The notes below the pieces were generated by a model that did no database searches, had not been told where the DNA came from, and saw only the letters and a list, made by a program, of their open reading frames with translations. From a virus: a stretch of DNA of 64,000 nt. The position numbers and the translations under genes are program-made. Of this stretch, positions 16,289 through 21,434 are shown piece after piece; within the stretch, counting starts at the first letter, position 1; every line of letters starts with the position of its first letter. The DNA lies in the IMG/VR virus record IMGVR_UViG_3300031344_000007, positions 1 through 64,000 of that record. One strand, given 5' to 3'.

Positions 16289-16297
16289 TATAAATAC
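16289..16297 (-). promoter_or_regulatory. GTATTTATA motif upstream of the 38-aa ORF
   Basis: Minus strand AGTATTTATATTAAAA, a full match to the recurring motif. It could drive the micro-ORF, tRNA-Leu(CAA), the peptidase and following genes. Confidence 0.55.
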
Positions 16298-16384
16298 TTG
16301 GTTTGTTTATTTGTAGCTCTGACGGGATTTAAACTCTTACGAACTTTTGGTTCAAGTTGTTGTAATAATTTTTCTGCGTTCTTT

Positions 16385-16431
16385 CCAATTTGCCACAGTA
16401 TTATATTTTCATATGAATACTGTGGAATTGG
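16385..16431 (-). repeat. inverted repeat after the tmRNA
   Basis: CCAATT...CCACAGTAT/ATACTGTGG.AATTGG, arms of 6 and 9 bp, directly beyond the tmRNA 3' end. No T run; a processing or transcription-stop role is possible. A frame without ATG overlaps it on the minus strand. Confidence 0.5.
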
Positions 16432-16439
16432 AAATTATG

Positions 16440-16801
16440 TGGTGGAGATGCGGGGCATCGATTCCCCGGTGTTGCAATGTGATTAATAAGTTTTCTACAA
16501 GTTTATTTGATTTTCATAAATCAGCAAAATGTTAATTGTATTTTTCCAGAACAACTACAAAACTGTCCAGAACTTATTTTACTTCCTTTCTGATTTGGGA
16601 AGTTTTTTGCTGTTTATTTTTTCCTGTTACGCAATTGAAAGTACGGCACTCTTTACAAATACGCTGTTTCCTTTTGTCAAGGAAGTAGGAATAGACATAA
16701 TGTCTTCTGCATTTATTGTTTTGAACCTTTTTAAAGTAGTCCGATTCAACTACTACTTGCTTACATCATTTTTCTACATACAGTCAAATCCATTCATCCC
16801 C
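16440..16801 (-). ncRNA. ssrA: tmRNA
   Basis: 362 nt. The 5' end GGGGATG pairs with CATCTCC at the 3' end, followed by encoded A-CCA; the tRNA-like 5' part contains GGATTTGAC and the 3' part a T-arm CGGGG-ATCGAT-CCCCG. Pseudoknot 1 is clear: stem AGTAGT/ACTACT with a loop TTGAATC pairing with GGTTCAA downstream. After it comes a possible resume codon GCA (16708-16710) and a 27-codon tag ending SIA-stop (16627-16629). Further hairpins follow, e.g. ACTTCC/GGAAGT. tmRNA with its partner SmpB rescues stalled ribosomes and tags nascent peptides. The tag is long and lacks the usual ALAA end. Confidence 0.9.
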
Positions 16802-16843
16802 ATTATTTTAAAGAACTTTTATTCTAATAATAAATAGTTGTTA

Positions 16844-17569
16844 TTATTTTTTATTTTTCGGTTCTTTTCTAAAACTCCATTTATAATCAAAACCGTGTTG
16901 TTCAATTTTATATTTATCAGCCACTTCAATAATTTCTTTTTCACCTCTACCAAGAACACCACCAATAAACATACTTATTTCCTGAAATGCTTGAAAACTA
17001 TCAAATACTCTATAAAACAGATAATCACTTAAAATTGGATTAATAAAAAGTTTTTCATCACGTCTATAATAATGACCAACACTTTTTCTATTATAATCAC
17101 TATCATAAATAAAAATAGGTGCTTTAAAATCTCTAAATAATTGAAGAGCATCGTAATTTTTAATATAATTATAGTGTTCTTCAAGATTTCCATACCAACC
17201 TTTATTATCAATAATTGTTTTTATTAAATCAAAATCATATGTAATTGTAGTTATAAGTGTTTCTGGATAATCTTTTTTGTTTTCATAATATAATTTCCAA
17301 CCAATATATAATTTTCCACAAAATCCAATAATAAAAGAACTACAATTTTGATAATTTTTATATTGTTCATTTTTTATTGTATGATTTCCAATATTTAAAA
17401 AAGGCGAATCTTTACTTTTTTTAAAAGAAAATCCCTTTCTTTGAAATATTGATGGGAATTTTTTTTCTTCAACCTCAATTATTTCACGGTCATAAACAAG
17501 TGTCTTATCAATACCCATAGTACCAACAACACCATCGTAAAAATCTTTTTTCTTCGAAATTATTAACAT
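16844..17569 (-). CDS. hypothetical phage protein, 241 aa
   Basis: The N-terminus (MLIISKKKDFYDGVVG) and the pattern of aromatic residues remind me of conserved proteins of unknown function in other large phages. No signal peptide or membrane segment; no catalytic motif can be named. It lies between tRNA-Trp and the tmRNA gene and is probably co-transcribed with both. Confidence 0.7.
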   Translation of the reverse strand: MLIISKKKDFYDGVVGTMGIDKTLVYDREIIEVEEKKFPSIFQRKGFSFKKSKDSPFLNIGNHTIKNEQYKNYQNCSSFIIGFCGKLYIGWKLYYENKKDYPETLITTITYDFDLIKTIIDNKGWYGNLEEHYNYIKNYDALQLFRDFKAPIFIYDSDYNRKSVGHYYRRDEKLFINPILSDYLFYRVFDSFQAFQEISMFIGGVLGRGEKEIIEVADKYKIEQHGFDYKWSFRKEPKNKK

Positions 17570-17638
17570 AATTTTACAAATTTAGTCTATTATATAAATA
17601 TATGCAAATAAAAAATAAGTTTTATTTAGATATCAAAG

Positions 17639-17721
17639 CACACCGAGAACGATTCGAACGCTCAAAACCATTACTGGTCGCACTTTTGGAGAGTGTTTGG
17701 CTTACCAATGCCTACCGATGT
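17639..17721 (-). tRNA. tRNA-Trp(CCA) with long variable arm
   Basis: Acceptor ACATCGG/TCGGTGT with G73, D-stem GGC/GCC, anticodon loop CTCCAAA (CCA), T-arm GAGCG-TTCGAAT-CGTTC. The 16-nt variable region folds into ACCA-GTAA-TGGT, a class II-like arm that tRNA-Trp normally lacks. The top pair of the anticodon stem is a mismatch. Confidence 0.78.
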
Positions 17722-17744
17722 GTATATTACTGAAATAATTTTTG

Positions 17745-17826
17745 TAGCTCTGGTCGGATTCGAACCGACACGCCCGAAGACATTTGCTTTTAAGACAAAC
17801 ACGTCTACCAATTCCATCACAGAGCC
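17745..17826 (-). tRNA. tRNA-Leu(TAA)
   Basis: Class II; acceptor GGCTCTG/CAGAGCT with A73, anticodon stem TTTGT/GCAAA, loop CTTAAAA (TAA), variable arm with a TTCG loop. It reads TTA, the most frequent Leu codon of an AT-rich phage. Confidence 0.93.
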
Positions 17827-17832
17827 ATATTG

Positions 17833-17903
17833 TGGATACTTCGGGACTCGAACCCAATCTTCTGAGTGCAAAACAGACGTTCTTTCCTTTGAACTAAAGA
17901 CCC
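17833..17903 (-). tRNA. tRNA-Ala(TGC), copy 2
   Basis: Acceptor GGGTCTT/AGTATCC with the G3-U70 pair that defines alanine identity, one mismatch at 5-68, A73. D-stem GTTC/GAAC, loop TTTGCAC (TGC) with a weak lowest anticodon-stem pair. Somewhat degenerate compared with the copy at 17966. Confidence 0.78.
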
Positions 17904-17965
17904 ATATTAAATTTCTATGCTTTCCATTACTTGGAACTATGAAATTTTTAACAGTCTTTCTACCG

Positions 17966-18039
17966 TGGAATCGAAGGGCATCGAACCCTCACTCTCCTGA
18001 TTGCAGGTCAGGTGCTTTAGCCAGTTAAGCTACGACCCC
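17966..18039 (-). tRNA. tRNA-Ala(TGC), copy 1
   Basis: Acceptor GGGGTCG/CGATTCC with G3-U70 and A73, D-stem GCTT/AAGC, anticodon stem CCTGA/TCAGG, loop CCTGCAA (TGC with C33), T-arm GAGGG-TTCGATG-CCCTT. Confidence 0.9.
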
Positions 18040-18052
18040 AATTATTATTTAG

Positions 18053-18131
18053 TAGCCAAGAAGAGACTCGAACTCTCACCAATGATTATGCGTTCTAAGC
18101 GCACAGACTTTACCATTTTGTCCACTCGGCT
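18053..18131 (-). tRNA. tRNA-Leu(TAG)
   Basis: Acceptor AGCCGAG/CTTGGCT with A73, anticodon stem GTGCG/CGCAT, loop CTTAGAA (TAG), rather short variable arm. It reads CTA. Confidence 0.88.
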
Positions 18132-18136
18132 AAATG

Positions 18137-18228
18137 TACCCTAAATCCGACTCGAACGGATATTTTAGTTTTCACTAAAAAATTGCTTCTTAGACAATCG
18201 TGTCTCACTCCAGTTGCACCATTAGGGC
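18137..18228 (-). tRNA. tRNA-Leu(AAG)
   Basis: Acceptor GCCCTAA/TTAGGGT with A73, anticodon stem ATTGT/GCAAT, loop CTAAGAA (AAG), long variable arm TTTTAGT/ACTAAAA. A34 is rare in bacterial leucine tRNA and would need deamination to inosine to read CTC. Confidence 0.82.
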
Positions 18229-18240
18229 ATTTAATTATCG

Positions 18241-18329
18241 GTTGTAGAACAAATATCGCCTTTTTAACCGATAAATATTAAATATCGGTAATTAAGGCGA
18301 TATTATGATTGTATTTGGCACTACAATCT
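18241..18329 (-). ncRNA. structured element inside the tRNA array
   Basis: Between tRNA-Leu(AAG) and tRNA-Val the transcript can form GATTGTA/TACAATC and then a long hairpin AATATCGCCTT...ACCGATA/TATCGGT...AAGGCGATATT (18252-18304) with a 4x4 internal loop. It has no T run and no cloverleaf. Possibly a processing signal, an unknown small RNA or a palindromic insertion. Confidence 0.5.
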
Positions 18330-18333
18330 TTTG

Positions 18334-18408
18334 TATTCCCTGTAGGCTTCGAACCTACGACATCTTGCTTGTAGGGCAAGCACTCTGACCCATCTGAGTT
18401 AAGGGAAT
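18334..18408 (-). tRNA. tRNA-Val(TAC)
   Basis: Acceptor ATTCCCT/AGGGAAT with A73, D-stem ACTC/GAGT, anticodon stem CTTGC/GCAAG, loop CCTACAA (TAC with C33), T-arm GTAGG-TTCGAAG-CCTAC. Confidence 0.93.
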
Positions 18409-18508
18409 ATATTTGTTAGTAAAAGCCAGCATTAAATCAAATTTTATATGATAATGTTAGTATTTCTGTAAGTTTTGACATTATTTTAATGAATCTTATG
18501 TAAAATAA

Positions 18509-19474
18509 TTATTTCCAAACACTATTTCTATTATTACCTTTACCAGCACATTGTCTTGAGCAATATATATTTTTTGATTTACATTGCTTTCCACAGACTT
18601 TACAAAAATTAGTTAACTTATTATATGGATTATCATCATATAAATGAATATAATTTTTACCATATTTTTCAATTATATATGAAAAAATATGTTTTAGTTC
18701 GTTTTTTTTCATAACAATTAATGGTTTTTTAAAAGAATTATATTTTAAAATATCTTTTTTCCTTTCATATCCTTTTATTTCATAATAAACATTGTCGATA
18801 ATAAAATCAGGATAATATTTGTGTTTTATATTATCAATGTAATATTCGAATCCATTATTATTTCTTTCAAAAATAATTTTATGGTCTATATTATAGATAA
18901 CAAATGCTAATTCATAACTACTATCACACCAATATCCTTTATACCAACCAGATTTACCTCTACCAGAACCTTTTCTATAACCACCCTTACTAACACCTCT
19001 ATATTTACAATTTTTATCATTACAATAACATTTTTTTGAACAATATATTCTATTATTTCCAGATTCTCTCACCCAAAAATCATTTTTACAAATAGGACAA
19101 GTTTTTAATATTCTTTTATTTAAATTTTTTTGTACCCACCTTTTATTTTTATCGTGTAACAAATAATTTTTTTTATTAATAAAACCTATTTTAAGTTTTG
19201 TTTCTTCACTATGTTTTCTAGTGTTTGCACAACTTCTTGAACAAAAATATTTTTCTTTTTTTGGAATATTAACGTTATATTCACTAATTTCAAATTCGCT
19301 TTTACATGTAAAACATTTAACTTTAAAAATTTTCCATTTGTTTAAAACAGTTATTTTTTGTTTTTCAATACTTTCTAATGTAGGAATATATTTTGTAGGG
19401 TTGTGTTTATTTCTACATTTTGAATTACAATATTTATTTTTTACTTCTTTACCACAATTTAAACATTTATTCAT
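18509..19474 (-). CDS. zinc-finger homing endonuclease, PD-(D/E)XK type
   Basis: 321 aa. Four or more CxxC...C zinc knuckles (near residues 4-19, 54-82, 126-146 and the C-terminal CKVCGKQ...CSRQC) surround a nuclease core: SSYELAFVIYN near 193, YYPDFIIDN near 228 and YYEIKGYE near 239, i.e. the E...PD...ExK arrangement. It should bind DNA sequence-specifically and cut it to promote its own spread. It splits tRNA operon 3 between Glu(CTC) and Val and has its own GTATTTATA motif 14 bp upstream. Confidence 0.82.
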   Translation of the reverse strand: MNKCLNCGKEVKNKYCNSKCRNKHNPTKYIPTLESIEKQKITVLNKWKIFKVKCFTCKSEFEISEYNVNIPKKEKYFCSRSCANTRKHSEETKLKIGFINKKNYLLHDKNKRWVQKNLNKRILKTCPICKNDFWVRESGNNRIYCSKKCYCNDKNCKYRGVSKGGYRKGSGRGKSGWYKGYWCDSSYELAFVIYNIDHKIIFERNNNGFEYYIDNIKHKYYPDFIIDNVYYEIKGYERKKDILKYNSFKKPLIVMKKNELKHIFSYIIEKYGKNYIHLYDDNPYNKLTNFCKVCGKQCKSKNIYCSRQCAGKGNNRNSVWK

Positions 19475-19487
19475 ATATAATATTTTA

Positions 19488-19496
19488 TATAAATAC
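19488..19496 (-). promoter_or_regulatory. GTATTTATA motif upstream of the homing endonuclease
   Basis: Minus strand AGTATTTATATAAAA, a full match. It may also supply transcription of the distal tRNA genes of operon 3 and the tmRNA independently of the attenuator. Confidence 0.55.
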
Positions 19497-19549
19497 TATA
19501 TACTCTTAAAAAGAATCGAAATTGTTTAATTAGAATGATTTAAATTTTG

Positions 19550-19633
19550 TACTGCATGAGGAATTCGAATCCTGCGAAGCCTTTCGGCACTTGCTTGAGA
19601 GGCAAGTCGCTTTAACCACTTGCATAATGCAGC
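19550..19633 (-). tRNA. tRNA-Glu(CTC) with long variable arm
   Basis: Acceptor GCTGCAT/ATGCAGT with A73, anticodon stem CTTGC/GCAAG, loop CTCTCAA (CTC), T-arm CAGGA-TTCGAAT-TCCTC. The 15-nt variable region folds as GCC-GAAA-GGC. Glutamate tRNAs are normally class I, so this could be a class II tRNA that changed anticodon; the leader codon content supports glutamate. Confidence 0.8.
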
Positions 19634-19709
19634 AAATTAATTATTTCGTTTTTCTATTATTAATTCATTCAATTTTAAAAACAATATAACAAATAGTTAT
19701 CTTAATTAT

Positions 19710-19768
19710 CAATGCTGAGAACGTAGAATGAGAATCTTTTGTCCTAACCATTAGACGAACCGAGCATT
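19710..19768 (-). pseudogene. decayed tRNA-Glu(CTC)
   Basis: The 5' half has the canonical glutamate D-arm context (GTTCGTCTAATGGTTAGGAC) and an anticodon loop TTCTCAT (CTC). The T-arm and much of the 3' half are missing and only part of the acceptor pairs (AATGCT/AGCATT). It sits 1 bp beyond the SiaC-like stop codon and 76 bp before the class II tRNA-Glu(CTC). Confidence 0.65.
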
Positions 19769-19769
19769 T

Positions 19770-20165
19770 CTATTTAAATTGTTTTGGAAGTAAAAAATGC
19801 TTATATTGAAAATGAATTTTAGGTTTAAGTGATGTTTCAAAAAATTCTCCTTGTTCTTTCATATCTTCATCATCTTCTTCATATTTCCAAACAACTAAAA
19901 TATTGGTAAGGGATTTTGCAACTTTTTGTAATATATTAAAAAGTGCTTTATTTGATGATGAATTAATATATTCAAATTCACAAGTAATTGTTAAATCAAC
20001 ATCTGAATGGTTTTTAATAAATTCATCTAATGCTTTATCAATATTATCAAAGAACATTAAGGAATTCTCAGGAAATGATTTTCCAGTTATTGTAAGAATA
20101 CCTCTTTTAATATTAAAAAAAACTGCGGGTGTGTTGTTCGTTGCATTAATATACAAATTTTCCAT
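19770..20165 (-). CDS. SiaC-family regulatory phosphoprotein (DUF1987)
   Basis: 131 aa from the Met at 20165; a longer frame would run through tRNA-Glu(TTC). It shows the SiaC pattern in order: TPAVFFNIKRGILTITGKSFPENS, FEYINSSSNKALF and VVWKYEEDDEDMKEQGE. In Pseudomonas SiaC is phosphorylated on a Thr by the kinase SiaB and dephosphorylated by the SpoIIE-like SiaA, and so controls a diguanylate cyclase. The stretch that normally reads NTSS is NSSS here. The gene is embedded in tRNA operon 3; a SpoIIE-type phosphatase is encoded at 23893-25122. No SiaB homologue is seen. Confidence 0.82.
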   Translation of the reverse strand: MENLYINATNNTPAVFFNIKRGILTITGKSFPENSLMFFDNIDKALDEFIKNHSDVDLTITCEFEYINSSSNKALFNILQKVAKSLTNILVVWKYEEDDEDMKEQGEFFETSLKPKIHFQYKHFLLPKQFK

Positions 20166-20194
20166 AATTAAAATTAGTTTTAATTTAACATTTG

Positions 20195-20278
20195 TACAGC
20201 GTGTGGGATTCGAACCCAGCGAAACCTTTCGGTACAAGATTGAAGGTCTTGCCACTTTAACCGCTTGTATAACGCTGC
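20195..20278 (-). tRNA. tRNA-Glu(TTC) with long variable arm
   Basis: Acceptor GCAGCGT/ACGCTGT with A73, anticodon stem CAAGA/TCTTG, loop CCTTCAA (TTC with C33). The variable arm folds as ACC-GAAA-GGT. Same architecture as tRNA-Glu(CTC) at 19550, clearly a paralogue. Confidence 0.82.
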
Positions 20279-20280
20279 AT

Positions 20281-20377
20281 AAAATATTAATGTCGCTCTT
20301 CCTTGCTGAGTCGTACACCTAATTCAGAATTTTCATCTGAGGTCACAAGAATCGAACTTGCGTCCACATTAATATTT
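20281..20377 (-). ncRNA. circularly permuted tRNA-like element
   Basis: Perfect 13-bp inverted repeat (AAAATATTAATGT/ACATTAATATTTT) encloses three arms. On the minus strand they come in the order T-arm (GCAAG-TTCGATT-CTTGT), a bulged helix ACCT.CAGA/TCTG....AGGT, then a D-arm-like hairpin CG.CTC/GAGCG with GG in its loop. This is the order expected of a tRNA opened in its anticodon, with acceptor strands joined by a loop. It fits exactly between tRNA-Asp and tRNA-Glu. Whether it is processed is unknown; it may also be a rearranged pseudogene. Confidence 0.5.
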
Positions 20378-20379
20378 TG

Positions 20380-20452
20380 CCGAGACTGAGAGATTCGAAC
20401 TCTAACCCACTGCGTGACAGGCAGTTATACTAGCCATTATACTACAGCCTCG
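20380..20452 (-). tRNA. tRNA-Asp(GTC)
   Basis: Acceptor CGAGGCT/AGTCTCG with G73 (aspartate identity), anticodon stem ACTGC/GCAGT, loop CTGTCAC (GTC). First tRNA of operon 3. Confidence 0.93.
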
Positions 20453-20457
20453 AAAAT

Positions 20458-20477
20458 TTCCAACATGTCAAAGAACA
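20458..20477 (-). promoter_or_regulatory. boxA-like antitermination site, operon 3
   Basis: The same 20-mer as at 577-596, 5 bp upstream of tRNA-Asp and 43 bp downstream of the attenuator hairpin. Confidence 0.65.
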
Positions 20478-20520
20478 TTATACGAACAATATTAATTTTT
20501 GTTACATTCTTTTCAAAAAA

Positions 20521-20588
20521 AAATCTCGACCATTTTTAAGTGGTCGAGATTTTTTCATTAAGAAAGGAAATATTATCTTTCTCGACCA
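20521..20588 (-). promoter_or_regulatory. attenuator of tRNA operon 3
   Basis: Terminator AAATCTCGACCA/TGGTCGAGATTT (20521-20552), 12 bp, followed by a T run. TGGTCGAGA in the last codons of the leader ORF (20580-20588) pairs over 9 bp with TCTCGACCA (20541-20549) of the 5' arm, forming an antiterminator. Confidence 0.85.
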
Positions 20589-20668
20589 AATATAACAATA
20601 TCTTCTGCATCTGCCCATAATAGGACAACTGCCATCTCTGATACTAATATGTCGAGTAATCTTTTCAT
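20573..20668 (-). CDS. leader peptide of tRNA operon 3 (Leu/Val/Asp/Glu/Ala/Trp)
   Basis: 31 codons. Nineteen encode the six amino acids whose tRNAs follow: Leu 5, Val 4, Asp 3, Glu 3, Ala 3, Trp 1. Leu codons TTA, CTC and CTA correspond to the three Leu anticodons downstream; Glu codons GAA and GAG to TTC and CTC. The TGG codon is matched by tRNA-Trp 2.9 kb downstream. Antiterminator strand in the Gly-Arg-Glu codons. Also holds three Arg codons with no visible tRNA-Arg. Confidence 0.82.
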   Translation of the reverse strand: MKRLLDILVSEMAVVLLWADAEDIVIFGRER

Positions 20669-20723
20669 TATTTTTTAATTATTAAATTTGTTTTACTAAC
20701 TTCGTTTAATTCTAAATACGTTG

Positions 20724-20754
20724 CAAAGATATAAAATGTTACAATATATACAAA
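20724..20754 (-). promoter_or_regulatory. Bacteroidota-type promoter of tRNA operon 3
   Basis: TTTG (20751-20754), 19 bp, TATCTTTG (20724-20731). It begins 7 bp beyond the stop codon of the receiver-domain gene. Confidence 0.85.
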
Positions 20755-20760
20755 CTTTTT

Positions 20761-21132
20761 TTAAAATATTTTTTTATAAGTATCAAATAATGATTTAATA
20801 TTTCGACTTCCAACCGGATTCATTGAGTGTATTAGAATTGTTTTAGGTATTTCTAATTTATTGTCAATACAATAATATATTAACCATTTAGCACAATGAT
20901 AACCAGTTTTTTCTGGATTATCATCATAATTAGCAACTCTTTCATAATCAATATAATTAAGGTCATGGTCAAAACTAATAGTTTCTGGAATACCATTTTC
21001 TTGAATCATTTTTACAAACTCATCATAATTTCTTACAATTTTCCAATCAAGAATATTATATGTTGGATTCCCTAAATAATAAAAAGAATCTACAGGTTCT
21101 CTGAAGTCATCGAGATAAAGATTATATATCAT
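20761..21132 (-). CDS. cyclic-phosphate processing receiver-domain protein
   Basis: 123 aa. The pattern LYLDDFREPVD at the N-terminus, SFDHDL near residue 53, a Trp-Leu helix near 82 and ILIHSMNPVGSRNI near 101 is that of the cPRD family, a receiver-like fold predicted in RNA-repair systems to act on 2',3'-cyclic phosphate ends. It is the last gene of tRNA operon 4, after two tRNA-Gln genes. With the Rnl1-type ligase at 11849 it would supply both end-healing and sealing. Activity inferred from the family prediction only. Confidence 0.75.
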   Translation of the reverse strand: MIYNLYLDDFREPVDSFYYLGNPTYNILDWKIVRNYDEFVKMIQENGIPETISFDHDLNYIDYERVANYDDNPEKTGYHCAKWLIYYCIDNKLEIPKTILIHSMNPVGSRNIKSLFDTYKKIF

Positions 21133-21199
21133 AATTTTTAATTATTAATTTGCAAAGATAATAAAAAAATAGATTAAATTTTATAAAAAATATAAATAG

Positions 21200-21270
21200 T
21201 TCCCTTATTAGGATTTGAACCTAAATATTCATTTTCAGAGAATGAAATGTTACCATTACATCATAAGGAA
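21200..21270 (-). tRNA. tRNA-Gln(CTG)
   Basis: Acceptor TTCCTTA/TAAGGGA with A73, anticodon stem TCATT/AATGA, loop CTCTGAA (CTG), T-arm TTAGG-TTCAAAT-CCTAA. It reads CAG. Confidence 0.9.
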
Positions 21271-21276
21271 ATATTG

Positions 21277-21349
21277 TTGCCATGTACAGATTCGAACTGT
21301 AACTAATTGATTCAAAGTCAATTGTGCTAATCCATTACACAACAAGGCA
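21277..21349 (-). tRNA. tRNA-Gln(TTG)
   Basis: Acceptor TGCCTTG/CATGGCA with one mismatch and A73, anticodon stem ATTGA/TCAAT, loop CTTTGAA (TTG), T-arm TACAG-TTCGAAT-CTGTA. It reads CAA. Confidence 0.92.
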
Positions 21350-21355
21350 ATATTG

Positions 21356-21427
21356 GGGGTGATGAGGTATTTGAAACCTCCCCGACAGAATCACAATCTG
21401 GCATGCTACCGCTACACCAATCATCCC
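21356..21427 (-). tRNA. tRNA-His(GTG)
   Basis: Extended acceptor with encoded G-1 pairing with C73, the histidine identity mark; one A-C mismatch at 3-70. Anticodon stem CAGA/TCTG, loop TTGTGAT (GTG). Confidence 0.88.
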
Positions 21428-21434
21428 ATATAAA

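Noticed and set aside
16310-16345. Sequence on the minus strand resembling the 3' half of tRNA-Leu(TAA) (CAGAGCTACA end and a T-arm-like loop).
   Set aside because: No matching 5' acceptor or anticodon arm could be found, and an ATG-less reading frame also covers it; at most a tRNA fragment.
16529-16837. 102-codon hydrophobic plus-strand frame.
   Set aside because: It lies antisense to the tmRNA gene, whose paired ends and pseudoknot explain the sequence.
20166-20318. N-terminal extension of the SiaC-like protein.
   Set aside because: It covers the whole of tRNA-Glu(TTC) and the family's conserved region begins after the Met at 20165.
19710-20377. The decayed tRNA-Glu 5' half and the T-arm half at 20336-20366 as a trans-spliced split tRNA.
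   Set aside because: Their acceptor sequences (GCTCGGT-like and GACCTCA) are not complementary.
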